NCBI GenBank assembly: GCA_022402445.1
Contig: JAKRSF010000004.1
Span: 381,876 to 445,875, forward strand
Source: Cyanobacteriota bacterium
GTDB taxonomy: Bacteria; Cyanobacteriota; Cyanobacteriia; CACIAM-69d
Length of the DNA stretch: 64,000 nt
Direction of reading: 5' to 3'
Part shown: piece by piece, positions 9,184-18,305 of the stretch
Numbering within the stretch: position 1 is the first letter of the stretch
How the letters are laid out: each line of letters begins with the position of its first letter
Translations under genes and position numbers: made by a program
Notes under the pieces: model-generated
Seen by the model: the letters and a program-made list of their open reading frames with translations, nothing else
Databases searched by the model: none
Told to the model about the DNA's origin: nothing

Positions 9184-10728
9184 ATGGCCATGGCGGATGG
9201 ATTGGTGGATCAGCAACAGGATCAAAGTGGGGCGGCGCGATCGCTCCCGTTCCACCTCGAGCCGGGGCAGCTACCGGCGGGGGGCGATGATCCAAGCGGA
9301 TTTGACTGGCGCGAAGCCTGGTATCCGGTGCAGTTTTTGCGGGATTTGGATCGCGATCGCCCGACGCCGTTTGTGTTGCTCGATCGCGCGATCGTCCTGT
9401 GGTGGGACCGCTCGGCAGAGGCGTGGCGGGCCTTTGAGGATCGCTGTCCCCATCGGCTAGTGCCCCTGTCGGAGGGACGCATCACGGAAGACGGTCTGCT
9501 GGAGTGCCCCTACCACGGCTGGGCCTTTGATGGGGCGGGCCAGTGCGATCGCATCCCCCAGGCCCCCCCAGATTCGGCGGCGTGTACTTCCCCGCGATCG
9601 TGCGCCACGACCCTACCCACGGCGGAGCGGCAGGGATTGCTCTTTGTCTATGCTGGCGACCCGAACCGCAGCGATCGCGTCCCCATCCCCGTGGTGCCCT
9701 ACCTGGACGAAACGCCGGACGATTGGGTGTGCATGGACATCATGCGGGACTTGCCCTACGACGCCACCACGCTCCTAGAAAACGTCATCGATTCGAGCCA
9801 CATCTGCTTCACCCACCACAACACCATCGGCAAACGCACCAACGCGGCCCCCATGGATCTGGAGATTGCCGATCGCGATCGCCTAGGATTTCGCGGCATT
9901 TGGCCCGAGGGACCGCGCAAGGGCACCCTAGGCAGCCAGGAAACGATTTTTATTGCGCCCGCCACCCTCTGGCATGACCTGACGCTCAAGCGCGGGGGCC
10001 GCACCCTCACCGTGGTCTACGCCACCCCCACCCGCCGGGGCCAGTGCCGCACCTTTGCCCGGTTCCCCTTTGCCTTTCCGAGCAAGCTGCCGTCCCTGGT
10101 GATGAAGCTGACGCCCCAGTGGCTGTCGCACCCGAGCCAGAACGGCATCCTCGAAGATGACCAAATTTTTCTGCACCACCAGGAGCGCACCCTAGAAACC
10201 TGGGGGCCATTTCCTAACCATGCCCAGGCGTTCTATTTGCCCACGGCGGCGGATGCCCTGGTGCTGGCCTTTCGCCAATGGACCGAGCGCTACCGGAGTG
10301 ATCCGTTTCCGGGGCAGACCCTCGGGCCGGTGCTGGGGCGGCGGCAACTGCTCGATCGCTACGAGTCCCACACGGTCCACTGCAAAGCCTGCCGGACAGC
10401 CCTAGCACGGGTGCGGCAACTGCGGACGGCCCTGGCGATCGCGGCGGCGGCGGGGTGGACCGTGGCACCGATCCTGACGGCTTTGGGGCTGGGGATTGGG
10501 TTTGTGGCGTCGGCGGGGGCGATCGCCCTGGCCAGCGCGATCGGCTGGTGGCGACTCGGGGCGCTGGAGCGGGGATTTATTGAAGGGCGAACAGTGCCCC
10601 CCCGGAATTTCCCCACGCGGACGGATGCCAAGGCAAAGGCCCAAGCGATCGCGACAGAAAACGCAACAGCCACCGCAACCAACGAACCGGCGGCCTTGAA
10701 GTCTACCCCCACCTCTTCAGTACGGTAG
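9184..10728 (+). CDS. Rieske 2Fe-2S oxygenase, pheophorbide a oxygenase-like
   Basis: About 514 residues from the ATG at 9184; an ATG at 9142 adds 14 residues with no sign of conservation. The Rieske centre is CPH at 88-90 and CPYH at 108-111. The mononuclear iron site is NVIDSSHICFTHH, giving the N-x2-D-x2-H-x4-H pattern. A cluster HCKAC lies near residue 400; that motif is shared by PaO, Tic55 and related plant and cyanobacterial oxygenases. Two hydrophobic segments at about 420-465 would anchor the protein in a membrane. The family oxidises chlorophyll breakdown products or other ring substrates; the substrate here is not determined. Confidence 0.88.
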   Translation: MAMADGLVDQQQDQSGAARSLPFHLEPGQLPAGGDDPSGFDWREAWYPVQFLRDLDRDRPTPFVLLDRAIVLWWDRSAEAWRAFEDRCPHRLVPLSEGRITEDGLLECPYHGWAFDGAGQCDRIPQAPPDSAACTSPRSCATTLPTAERQGLLFVYAGDPNRSDRVPIPVVPYLDETPDDWVCMDIMRDLPYDATTLLENVIDSSHICFTHHNTIGKRTNAAPMDLEIADRDRLGFRGIWPEGPRKGTLGSQETIFIAPATLWHDLTLKRGGRTLTVVYATPTRRGQCRTFARFPFAFPSKLPSLVMKLTPQWLSHPSQNGILEDDQIFLHHQERTLETWGPFPNHAQAFYLPTAADALVLAFRQWTERYRSDPFPGQTLGPVLGRRQLLDRYESHTVHCKACRTALARVRQLRTALAIAAAAGWTVAPILTALGLGIGFVASAGAIALASAIGWWRLGALERGFIEGRTVPPRNFPTRTDAKAKAQAIATENATATATNEPAALKSTPTSSVR

Positions 10729-10784
10729 GCGCGATCGCGCGGGGCTAGGGATTTGGCACAATAGGAACCTGATTCTTAACGTCC

Positions 10785-12113
10785 ATGTCCCGAGGGGCCA
10801 CCGAATCAACTCCATCCATCGCCGCCGCGATCGCCCCGCCCCTCCCCTCGCCGCGAACACTCAGCCTCAACCACAGCCCTATGCAATCGGCCCAGACCCA
10901 ACCCACCCCCGCCCAGCCCATGGAAGTGCCCAAACTCGGGCTACCCGTGACGATCATCACCGGCTTCCTGGGCAGCGGCAAAACGACCCTGCTCAACCAC
11001 ATCCTCACGAACCAAGAGGGCCTCAAAACCGCCGTCCTGGTGAACGAATTCGGCGAAATCGGCATCGACAATGAGCTGATCGTCGATGTGGGCGACGACG
11101 GTTCCATGGTGGAACTGAGCAACGGCTGCATCTGCTGCACGATCAACAGCGATCTGGTGGAGGCGGTCTATCGGGTGCTGGAGCGGGACGACAAGATTGA
11201 TTACCTGGTGGTGGAAACCACGGGGGTGGCGGATCCGCTGCCGATCGCGTTGACCTTCTTGGGCACGGAACTGCGGGACATGACGCGGCTCGATTCGATC
11301 GTGACGATGGTGGACTGCGAGAACTTCAGCCTAGATCTGTTCAACAGCGAGGCGGCCTACAGCCAAATCGCCTACGGCGACACGATCGTGCTCAATAAAA
11401 CCGATCTGGTCCCCGGCGATCGCGTCGATGAACTGGAAAATCGCATCCGTGAAATGAAAGAGGGGGCGCGGATCCTGCGATCGCGCAAGGCCGAAGTTCC
11501 CCTGCCCCTGCTGTTGAGCGTGGGCCTGTGCGAATCGGACCGGTTCTTTGACACCGCCGAATCGGACGCCAAGGGGCACGATCACGGCCATGACCACGGC
11601 CACGATCATGACCACCACGGCCATGGGCACGACGCGCACGACGACCACGATCACAGCGCCTGCGACCACGACCACGGCCACTGCACCCACGAGCATGACC
11701 ACGGGCACGACCACGACCATGATCACCACGGCCACGACCATGACCACCATCACCATTCCCATCACCTAGAAAACGATGGGTTCGTGTCCATCTCTTTCCA
11801 GAGCGATCGCCCCTTCGCCATCAAAAAATTCCAGAGTTTCCTAGACAATCAACTGCCGGAGAGCGTCTTCCGCGCCAAGGGCATCCTGTGGTTTGAAGAG
11901 AGCCCCCAGCGCCACGTCTTTCACCTGAGCGGCAAGCGCTTCACCCTAGAAGACGATGATTGGAAGAAGGAACCCCAAAACCAACTGGTGCTGATCGGTC
12001 AAAACCTCGATCGCGACACCCTCCTGGCCCAGCTCGACGCCTGCCTGGTCAAAGTAAGCAGCGGCAAGGGCTACGGCAACGCCAACGCCAACGGCAAGAA
12101 GAAGAAAAAGTAG
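10785..12113 (+). CDS. CobW/COG0523 GTPase with histidine-rich metal loop
   Basis: 442 residues from the first ATG; M33 (10881), which begins MQSAQTQ, is an equally plausible start. The N-terminal GTPase has the Walker A GFLGSGKT at 60-67, the CICC metal motif at 115-118, and NKTD for guanine specificity. Residues about 262-330 form a low-complexity loop dominated by His and Asp, a likely zinc reservoir or sensor. The CobW C-terminal domain follows (FVSISFQSDRPFAIKKFQ onward). The family inserts or allocates metals, often zinc or cobalt. The protein ends in a run of lysines. No Zur box was recognised upstream, so zinc regulation is only inferred. Confidence 0.93.
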   Translation: MSRGATESTPSIAAAIAPPLPSPRTLSLNHSPMQSAQTQPTPAQPMEVPKLGLPVTIITGFLGSGKTTLLNHILTNQEGLKTAVLVNEFGEIGIDNELIVDVGDDGSMVELSNGCICCTINSDLVEAVYRVLERDDKIDYLVVETTGVADPLPIALTFLGTELRDMTRLDSIVTMVDCENFSLDLFNSEAAYSQIAYGDTIVLNKTDLVPGDRVDELENRIREMKEGARILRSRKAEVPLPLLLSVGLCESDRFFDTAESDAKGHDHGHDHGHDHDHHGHGHDAHDDHDHSACDHDHGHCTHEHDHGHDHDHDHHGHDHDHHHHSHHLENDGFVSISFQSDRPFAIKKFQSFLDNQLPESVFRAKGILWFEESPQRHVFHLSGKRFTLEDDDWKKEPQNQLVLIGQNLDRDTLLAQLDACLVKVSSGKGYGNANANGKKKKK

Positions 12114-12191
12114 GGCAATGGGGCGATCAATGGGGCGATCGCGGGACCGTTATAGGGCGTGTCATCCATTCCGTTATTCCGTTTCGTCGTT

Positions 12192-12296
12192 GTAGGGGTT
12201 GGGTTTCCCAACCCGATCCTGCGTGATCGCTCCAAACCGTCGCAACCTCAGGCATTCCAGGGATTGCAGGAGCGGGCGGGAAAACCCCGCCCCTAC
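12192..12296 (+). repeat. Two-hairpin repeat, full copy upstream of tRNA-Cys
   Basis: A 105-base element with GTAGGGG and CCCCTAC ends. The left hairpin is GGGTTGGG, TTT, CCCAACCC; the right one is GGGCGGG, AAAA, CCCCGCCC. The middle reads GCAACCTCAGGCATTCCAGG, close to the 8926-9034 copy. It occupies most of the gene-free stretch 12114-12418 between cobW and tRNA-Cys. Confidence 0.85.
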
Positions 12297-12358
12297 GGCT
12301 GATCGATTGAGGTAAGGGAAACATCGGGGCTGTAGCTCCGCCAATTCCCACCGTCCCA

Positions 12359-12386
12359 TTGCATTCGCCCCATTCAGTGCTAGAAT
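12359..12386 (+). promoter_or_regulatory. tRNA-Cys promoter
   Basis: TTGCAT (12359-12364), a 16-base spacer and TAGAAT (12381-12386), placed 32 bases before the tRNA. Confidence 0.6.
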
Positions 12387-12418
12387 CATTCACGCCGAAG
12401 CGGCAAAACGCTTCCAGC

Positions 12419-12489
12419 GGCGGCATGGCCAAGTGGTAAGGCAGGGGACTGCAAATCCCTTACCCCCAGTTCGAATCTGGGTGCCGCCT
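12419..12489 (+). tRNA. tRNA-Cys (GCA)
   Basis: A 71-base cloverleaf. GGCGGCA pairs with TGCCGCC and is followed by discriminator T, the usual base for Cys. The anticodon arm is GGGACTGCAAATCCC with anticodon GCA; the T-arm contains AGTTCGAATCTGG. Confidence 0.97.
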
Positions 12490-12651
12490 TTCTTAAAACA
12501 TTTCCTCGACATTCCCTCGGAAAGCCTGCGATCGCGTCAAGATCAGGGCCAAGATTGGGGCAAGAAATCGCCGTAACCGCCCATTCTTCGTGGTTTCGGC
12601 GAATTTGCTACAATCTGACCCGACGAATCTTCTCGTAAAAAGAGGTTGAAG

Positions 12652-13401
12652 ATGGCCATTCACCCCCAGTTGCAGTCTGCCCTTGAGCGTGGTCAAGCCC
12701 TCAAGGTGATTAGCGGCCTGAACAACTTTGACGCGGCGCAGGTGCTGACCGTGGTCAAGGCGGCTGAACTCGGTGGCGCAACGTTTGTGGACATCGCCGC
12801 CGATGCGGACCTGATCCGTCGCTGCAAGGCGGCCACGACCCTGCCGGTGTGCGTGTCTGCCGTGGAACCGCAGAAGTTTGTGGAGGCGGTGGCCGCCGGG
12901 GCCGACCTGATTGAAATCGGGAATTTCGATAGTTTCTATGCCCAGGGCATTCGCTTCGAGGCGGATGAGGTGCTGGCCCTGACGGTGGAAACCCGCCGCC
13001 TGCTGCCCCAGATCACCCTGTCGGTGACGGTGCCCCATATCCTGACGCTCGATCGCCAGGTGGCCTTGGCGGAGGCTTTGGTCGCGGCGGGGGCGGACAT
13101 CATCCAAACGGAGGGCGGCACCAGCAGCAGCCCCACCCACGGCGGCACCCTGGGCCTGATCGAAAAGGCGGCCCCGACCCTGGCGGCGGCGGCGGAAATT
13201 TCCCGGGCGATCGCGGTGCCGGTCCTGTGCGCGTCGGGTATTTCGAGCGTGACGGCTCCCATGGCGATCGCGGCGGGTGCATCGGGCGTGGGCGTGGGCT
13301 CGGCCATCAATAAACTCTCCAGCGAACTGGAAATGATCGCAACGGTGCGGGCGATCGTCGAGGCCCTGGAAACCGTCGTGCGCGATCGCGTGCGGGCCTA
13401 G
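12652..13401 (+). CDS. ycf23: Ycf23 (DUF561) TIM-barrel protein
   Basis: 249 residues from MAIHPQLQSALERG. It is a TIM-barrel-like protein with repeated beta-strand/glycine turns (GGATFVDIAAD, AGADLIEIGNFD, AGADIIQTEGGT) and a phosphate-binding-like end VLCASGISSVTAPMAIAAGASGVGVGSAI. This matches Ycf23, conserved in cyanobacteria and red-algal plastids. No enzyme activity is established for it. An ATG four codons upstream of the ribosome-proximal one is not needed. It follows tRNA-Cys and is probably transcribed alone. Confidence 0.9.
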   Translation: MAIHPQLQSALERGQALKVISGLNNFDAAQVLTVVKAAELGGATFVDIAADADLIRRCKAATTLPVCVSAVEPQKFVEAVAAGADLIEIGNFDSFYAQGIRFEADEVLALTVETRRLLPQITLSVTVPHILTLDRQVALAEALVAAGADIIQTEGGTSSSPTHGGTLGLIEKAAPTLAAAAEISRAIAVPVLCASGISSVTAPMAIAAGASGVGVGSAINKLSSELEMIATVRAIVEALETVVRDRVRA

Positions 13402-13629
13402 GGCTATCCCGGAGTCCCGACTGTTCTAAACAAACAACCGTCGGGGCTCTCCCCTGGCCTCCCCTAGACCGAGCACCCCGTCTCCCGCGATCGCGCCGTC
13501 CCAAATCTGAGAAAAAATCTCGAAGGGTTACGAACTGTTGCGGGATGTTGCCGTATGATTCTTAAGAACCATGCCGCGCAGGCCCTAGCCCGACTGCGCG
13601 GGACCGGGATGAAGTATTAAGGAGAAACC

Positions 13630-14595
13630 ATGACGATCGCGGCTGCCCCCCAGCCCAGGACGTTGCCCAGCGTCCCCCGCGAGTATCTCGATCCGCCCCA
13701 GGGATTGATCAATCCCACGCTGATGATGATGGTGGCGGCGACGGCGATCGTGGCCCTGTCGGCGGCGGGCTATTGGCTCTGGCATTGGCCGGACTGGGTT
13801 TGCTTTGGGGCCAATGTTTTGGCGCTGCACCTGTCGGGCACGGTGATCCACGATGCCTCCCACAATGCGGCCCACAGCAACCGCATCATCAATGCCATCC
13901 TGGGCCACAGCAGCGCCCTGATGTTGGGGTTTGCCTTTCCGGTCTTTACTCGGGTGCATTTGCAGCACCACGGCAATGTGAATGATCCGGAGAATGACCC
14001 GGATCATTTTGTCTCGACGGGCGGGCCGCTGTGGATGATTGCGGCGCGCTTTTTCTACCACGAGATCTTTTTCTTTAAGCGGCGGCTCTGGCGCAAGTAT
14101 GAACTGCTGGAGTGGTTCCTGAGCCGGATGGTGGTGGTGGCGATCGTCATGGCGGCGGTGCATTTTGACTTTCTGGGCTATGTGATGAACTTCTGGTTTT
14201 CACCGGCCCTCGTGGTGGGCATTGCCCTGGGGTTGTTTTTTGACTATTTGCCCCATCGTCCGTTCCAGGAGCGCAACCGCTGGCGCAATGCGCGGGTCTA
14301 TCCGAGCCGCATTCTGAATATTTTGATCCTGGGCCAGAATTACCACTTAATTCACCACCTGTGGCCGTCGATTCCCTGGTATCGCTACCAGGCGACCTAC
14401 TGGGCGGTGCAGCCGCTGCTGGATGCGAAGGGTAGCCCCCAGCGGTTGGGCATTCTGGAGGGGCCTCGGGATTTCTGGAATTTTATTTACGATGTGTTCC
14501 TGGGGATTCGGCTGCACCATGGGCCGGATGATGGGGCGGGCGATCGCGCGGCCAAGGATGCGCCCCAAAAATCGGACGGCACGACGGGCCATTAA
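13630..14595 (+). CDS. crtR: Beta-carotene hydroxylase CrtR
   Basis: 321 residues, membrane di-iron hydroxylase. Histidine boxes: HDASH-x3-H at 74-82, HLQHH at 110-114, and YHLIHHLWPSIPWYR near 238-252. Four hydrophobic helices surround them. This arrangement and length match cyanobacterial CrtR, which hydroxylates beta-carotene rings to make zeaxanthin in thylakoid or plasma membranes. AAGGAG lies six bases before the ATG. The last 20 residues are polar and poorly conserved-looking. The gene appears monocistronic. Confidence 0.93.
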   Translation: MTIAAAPQPRTLPSVPREYLDPPQGLINPTLMMMVAATAIVALSAAGYWLWHWPDWVCFGANVLALHLSGTVIHDASHNAAHSNRIINAILGHSSALMLGFAFPVFTRVHLQHHGNVNDPENDPDHFVSTGGPLWMIAARFFYHEIFFFKRRLWRKYELLEWFLSRMVVVAIVMAAVHFDFLGYVMNFWFSPALVVGIALGLFFDYLPHRPFQERNRWRNARVYPSRILNILILGQNYHLIHHLWPSIPWYRYQATYWAVQPLLDAKGSPQRLGILEGPRDFWNFIYDVFLGIRLHHGPDDGAGDRAAKDAPQKSDGTTGH

Positions 14596-14726
14596 CGGAA
14601 AAACGGGCAATTAGCAGGAAATTGATGATTAATTAGCCACGGCCATCGGCCCCGACTGGGTTGACCATTGCGGGGCCGGGGATAATGGGAAGTTCAGTTT
14701 GAATGGACATTCTGGGATCTGTGGCT

Positions 14727-15506
14727 ATGGATATTTTTCCGGCGATTGATTTGCTTGGGGGCCGCTGCGTGCGCCTGTTCCAGGGGGACTACGGCCAGTC
14801 GGAGACGTTTTATGAGGATCCGACGGTGCCAGCGCTCCAGTGGATTGGGGCGGGGGCGTCGTGGCTGCATTTGGTGGATCTCGATGGGGCCAAGACTGGG
14901 GAGCCGGTGAACCAGGGGGCGATCGCGGCGATCGCGGCGGCGGTGGGTCCGGACGTGAAAATCCAGGTGGGCGGCGGCATTCGATCGCGCGATCGCATCA
15001 AGGCGCTGCTGGATCTGGGGGTGACGCGGGCGATCGTGGGCACCGTGGCCGTCGAGCAGCCGGAACTGGTGCAGGAATGGTGCGCGGAATTTCCGGGGCA
15101 GATCGTGGTGGGCATTGATGCGCGCAACGGCCAGGTGGCGACGCGGGGCTGGCTGGAAACGTCGGCGGTGACGGCGATCGACCTGGGGCAACGGATGGCG
15201 GCGGCGGGGGCGGCGGCGATCGTCTATACGGACATTCACCGCGATGGCACGCTGACGGGGCCGAACCGGGAGGCGCTGCGGGAGTTGGCCCAGGCGGTGT
15301 CGGTGCCGATCGTGGCGTCCGGGGGCATTGGATCCCTGACGGATGTGCTGGGGCTGCTGTCCCTGGAGCCGTTGGGGGTGACGGGGGTGATTATCGGCAA
15401 GGCGCTCTATGGCGGCCAGGTGGATCTCAAGGAGGCGTTGCAGGCGGTGGGGCCGAATCGCCTTCAGGATGTGCCGCCGGATTTGGGCCAGTCGGCGTTT
15501 GCTTAG
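14727..15506 (+). CDS. hisA: HisA, ProFAR isomerase
   Basis: 259 residues from [22 protein letters not shown], the usual HisA N-terminus; an ATG at 14703 adds 8 residues. Phosphate-binding loops are visible in each half: [11 protein letters not shown] and [12 protein letters not shown]. It catalyses the fourth step of histidine biosynthesis, opening the ribose ring of ProFAR. As usual in cyanobacteria the his genes are dispersed: hisH is 47 kb away in this window. Confidence 0.96.
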   Translation: MDIFPAIDLLGGRCVRLFQGDYGQSETFYEDPTVPALQWIGAGASWLHLVDLDGAKTGEPVNQGAIAAIAAAVGPDVKIQVGGGIRSRDRIKALLDLGVTRAIVGTVAVEQPELVQEWCAEFPGQIVVGIDARNGQVATRGWLETSAVTAIDLGQRMAAAGAAAIVYTDIHRDGTLTGPNREALRELAQAVSVPIVASGGIGSLTDVLGLLSLEPLGVTGVIIGKALYGGQVDLKEALQAVGPNRLQDVPPDLGQSAFA

Positions 15507-15651
15507 GGAGCTGAGTGGTTTGATGTGAGATGCCCCCCGGTGGACGGATGCGCGATCGCTGGGGGGACGCGATCGCGGCGCTAGAATGGCGACAGATGGG
15601 CCATGGGCTTAGCGGCCAGTGGCGGAGATGTCAAAAATGTGAGGTGTTGCA

Positions 15652-16383
15652 ATGGTGGCGGCAACGGATACGCAGCGGGAAGGGCAGGCCGCGATCGCGG
15701 TGGCGGCGGCATCTCCTACCCAGGTTTCAGCACCGGCCCCGGTTTCAGAGCCCATTCCAGCGGCGCGGACCATTTCGGTGGAGGATTATTTTCAACTGGA
15801 AGCGCAATCCGAGGTGCGCCATGAATACCGTGATGGGGAATTAGTTGAAATGCCGGGTGGAACGCCAAATCATAACCAAATTACGGCAAATCTCATCTCA
15901 ATTTTGATTTTCGCCCTGCGTCGCCAGCCATTTCGCGCGTTTGTGGCGGATCAGCGCCTGTGGATTCCTGAGATGGATTCGTACGTTTATCCCGATGTGA
16001 TGGTGACGCGGGATCCGCTGGAACTGCTGGCGGGGCGGCGCGATACGGTGCTTAATCCGGTGCTGGTGGCGGAGGTGCTGTCGCGATCGACGAGTGCCTA
16101 TGATCGCGGCGAGAAGTTCCGGTGCTATCGTTCCATCGCGAGTTTGACGGAATTTTTGCTGATTGGGCAGGATGAGCCGTTCATTGAGCATTACGTGAGA
16201 ACTGAAACCGGCTGGCTCCTCCAGGATGTGATCGGTACGGAGGGCAAGCTATCGCTAACCTCGGTGCCGGTGGAACTGGATTTGGCGGATTTGTTCGATA
16301 AGGTGGCGTTCAATGCGGCGAATCCGGAACCCGTCGATGATGCGGCTTTGGGGCCTGAGATGCCGGAAAGTGAGGAGGCTTAG
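15652..16383 (+). CDS. Uma2 family (DUF820) putative restriction endonuclease-like protein
   Basis: 243 residues. After a 35-residue Ala/Pro-rich start, the Uma2 core runs from ISVEDYFQLEAQSEVRHEY. PD-(D/E)XK features are YPDVMV and VLVAEVLS, then DRGEKFRCYRSI and SLTEFLLI, all characteristic of the family. Uma2 proteins are massively expanded in cyanobacteria and their role is unresolved. It is followed by another nuclease-fold protein and then an R-M pair. A decayed relative lies at 49324-49583. Confidence 0.9.
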   Translation: MVAATDTQREGQAAIAVAAASPTQVSAPAPVSEPIPAARTISVEDYFQLEAQSEVRHEYRDGELVEMPGGTPNHNQITANLISILIFALRRQPFRAFVADQRLWIPEMDSYVYPDVMVTRDPLELLAGRRDTVLNPVLVAEVLSRSTSAYDRGEKFRCYRSIASLTEFLLIGQDEPFIEHYVRTETGWLLQDVIGTEGKLSLTSVPVELDLADLFDKVAFNAANPEPVDDAALGPEMPESEEA

Positions 16384-16485
16384 GCCGCGATCGCTGGTGC
16401 CATTGCCGACATGGGTAGCTCTTCACCGCGATCGCCCCGTGCCGCTAGCTAGCCCAAAGCAAAGCTCCCCACCGTCAGAAATCCT

Positions 16486-17097
16486 ATGCCTAAACAGCCG
16501 GTTATTCAGCGCGATCGCGCCTACAGCTTTGCCGATTACTTCAAGCTCAATTTTGCCCCCCAGGATATCCTGAGCTACTTCAACGTTTCCCTAGAACGGC
16601 AACTTTTAACCTTGCCGCACTTCCCCGGCCCCCTAGATCGCCTAGAGGATCTAAAATCGCGCCTTGTGGAAAGTTTGCCCCGCGTGGGCCTCAACAGTGA
16701 AATGGCGCGCCGCGAGTTTCTAATCGCGCCCGTCTTGATGGAAGTCTTGCACTATACCCAAGCCACCTTGAATGTGGAATATCCCATCGCCGTCAGCCCC
16801 CAGCTCAAGGAATCTCTGGATTATTTATTAGAAGCTAAAACTCAATTCCTAGTCATTGAAGCGAAGAATGAAGACCTAGAGCGGGGCTTTTTACAGTTGG
16901 CGATTGAACTCATTGCCCTAGATCGCTGGGTCGAGTCTGACTCACCCCTGTTCTACGGTGCTGTTTCAACGGGAACTATTTGGCAATTTGGTCTATTTAA
17001 CCGCACAAACAGCCAAGTCATTCAAGATTTAAATCTATATCGCGTACCGGCCGACTTGGAGAGCCTCTTGCCAATCTTGATTGGCATCTTATCCTAG
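16486..17097 (+). CDS. PD-(D/E)XK nuclease-like protein
   Basis: 203 residues, complete. The core is LDYLLEAKTQFLVIEAKNEDLERG followed by YGAVSTGTIWQFGLF. The acidic residue plus E-A-K on a beta-strand points to the PD-(D/E)XK fold, and the order of motifs parallels that of the truncated protein at 1-523. No extra domain is present, so it is a stand-alone nuclease-fold protein. Base composition is more AT-rich than the genes to its left. It is convergent with the methyltransferase gene, 62 bases away. It could be an accessory of the R-M system or an unrelated cyanobacterial family. Confidence 0.65.
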   Translation: MPKQPVIQRDRAYSFADYFKLNFAPQDILSYFNVSLERQLLTLPHFPGPLDRLEDLKSRLVESLPRVGLNSEMARREFLIAPVLMEVLHYTQATLNVEYPIAVSPQLKESLDYLLEAKTQFLVIEAKNEDLERGFLQLAIELIALDRWVESDSPLFYGAVSTGTIWQFGLFNRTNSQVIQDLNLYRVPADLESLLPILIGILS

Positions 17098-17159
17098 TGG
17101 TCAAATGTCTTTTGAATCTTTTTTGAACTAACATCACAGGCATTATCATCGAAGTCTTG

Positions 17160-18284
17160 TCAAAGTTTTAACTCCAACTGTAAACCAGAGTCGCTGACAG
17201 ATAAACCCATTGCCTTTCCAGCATTCTGTGCCTCATAAATATTTTGAATGAAGCGAGCAATACGATAGGAAAATTGTACTGGCACAGCATTTCCGATTTG
17301 CTTATGGATGTGTCGCTTATTGGCTCCGCGGAAAAACCAATCATCTGGAAAAGTTTGCAAACGCGCATATTCCCGATCCGTAAAGCAACGGAGACGGCTT
17401 GCGCTGATTCGCCACAATTTTAGATCAGTGTTCTGATTTCGCACAAATAAGCCATGAATCCTATCTTTCTCTTTTCTTTCGGCAATAACATGCCCCTGTG
17501 CCCATCCCCAGATGGTTGCGGTATCAACCGCTGGAAAGGGAAAATCAAGGGATCTAACTGGATGTCCATCTGATCCAGTGCGGGAAAATCTACAGGGTAC
17601 AGGCATTTCATGGGGGTCAAATGCCTCGCCCGTCGCTTTATGAACTCGACTATTAAAATTCCAATATGGCTCATGGTTATGCAGCTTCAGGGATGGATTT
17701 TCAGCAATATCGCCTAGGTACAAACTTGCTGGAGTTTCCGATTCTGGCAGGGGCCAATGGAATGAATCTGGAAACTCATCAAGGCTAGCAACAAAAATGA
17801 ATCGTCTTCTGGTTTGAGGAACGCCAAAATTAGACAGCCTAAAAATATTGTGCTTAACATGGTAGCCAATATCTCTGAAACTTTCTGAGATAATTTCTAT
17901 AAAAGAAAGTCCTGTACTAGGATCTTTCATTGTCCGCAAATTAAGAACATTTTCAATGATCACAAATCGTGGCCTTTTACCCTTAGCCAAACGAATTACC
18001 TCCCGAAAAAGAAAGTTTCTTTCGTCGTGTGCAAGGCGATTTCCCCCCAGAGAAAATCCCTGACATGGAAATCCCGCCAACATAACGTCACTGTCGGGTA
18101 GATCCCTGACGGCAAGATCTCTAACATCAGCCTCCTTTACATGCCAATCGGGCCGATTGTTACAAATTGTCTTGACACTCCAAGTGTCAATATCCGTCGA
18201 AAAGGCGTGCTTAAACCCTGCCATTTCAAAGCCGAGATCTAATCCGCCTGCACCGGAGAATAAACTCGTAAATGAAAGTCTCAT
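17160..18284 (-). CDS. DNA (cytosine-5-)-methyltransferase
   Basis: 374 residues with the ordered C5-methylase motifs: I (SLFSGAGGLDLGFEMAGF, AdoMet binding), IV (GFPCQGFS, catalytic Cys at 74), VI (VIIENVL), VIII (QTRRRFIFV) and IX-X (KQIGNAVPVQFSYRIA). The variable recognition region lies at about 190-310. The gene is clearly more AT-rich than its surroundings. It begins 21 bases after the stop of a PD-(D/E)XK gene on the same strand, the arrangement of a type II restriction-modification pair. The target sequence cannot be read from the protein. Confidence 0.95.
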   Translation of the reverse strand: MRLSFTSLFSGAGGLDLGFEMAGFKHAFSTDIDTWSVKTICNNRPDWHVKEADVRDLAVRDLPDSDVMLAGFPCQGFSLGGNRLAHDERNFLFREVIRLAKGKRPRFVIIENVLNLRTMKDPSTGLSFIEIISESFRDIGYHVKHNIFRLSNFGVPQTRRRFIFVASLDEFPDSFHWPLPESETPASLYLGDIAENPSLKLHNHEPYWNFNSRVHKATGEAFDPHEMPVPCRFSRTGSDGHPVRSLDFPFPAVDTATIWGWAQGHVIAERKEKDRIHGLFVRNQNTDLKLWRISASRLRCFTDREYARLQTFPDDWFFRGANKRHIHKQIGNAVPVQFSYRIARFIQNIYEAQNAGKAMGLSVSDSGLQLELKL

Positions 18285-18305
18285 TTTGAGTTGGCTTATC
18301 TGAAA

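Noticed and set aside
11331-11765. Val/Met-rich hydrophobic frame opposite the CobW histidine loop
   Set aside because: Its VVVVMV-type sequence is the direct reverse reading of the CAC/GAC codons of the histidine-rich loop, not a membrane protein.
17160-18284. Methyltransferase as the HIP1 (CGATCG) methylase
   Set aside because: Cyanobacteria do have CGATCG-specific m5C methylases, but this one is paired with a probable restriction enzyme and lies in foreign-looking DNA. Its specificity cannot be read from the sequence.
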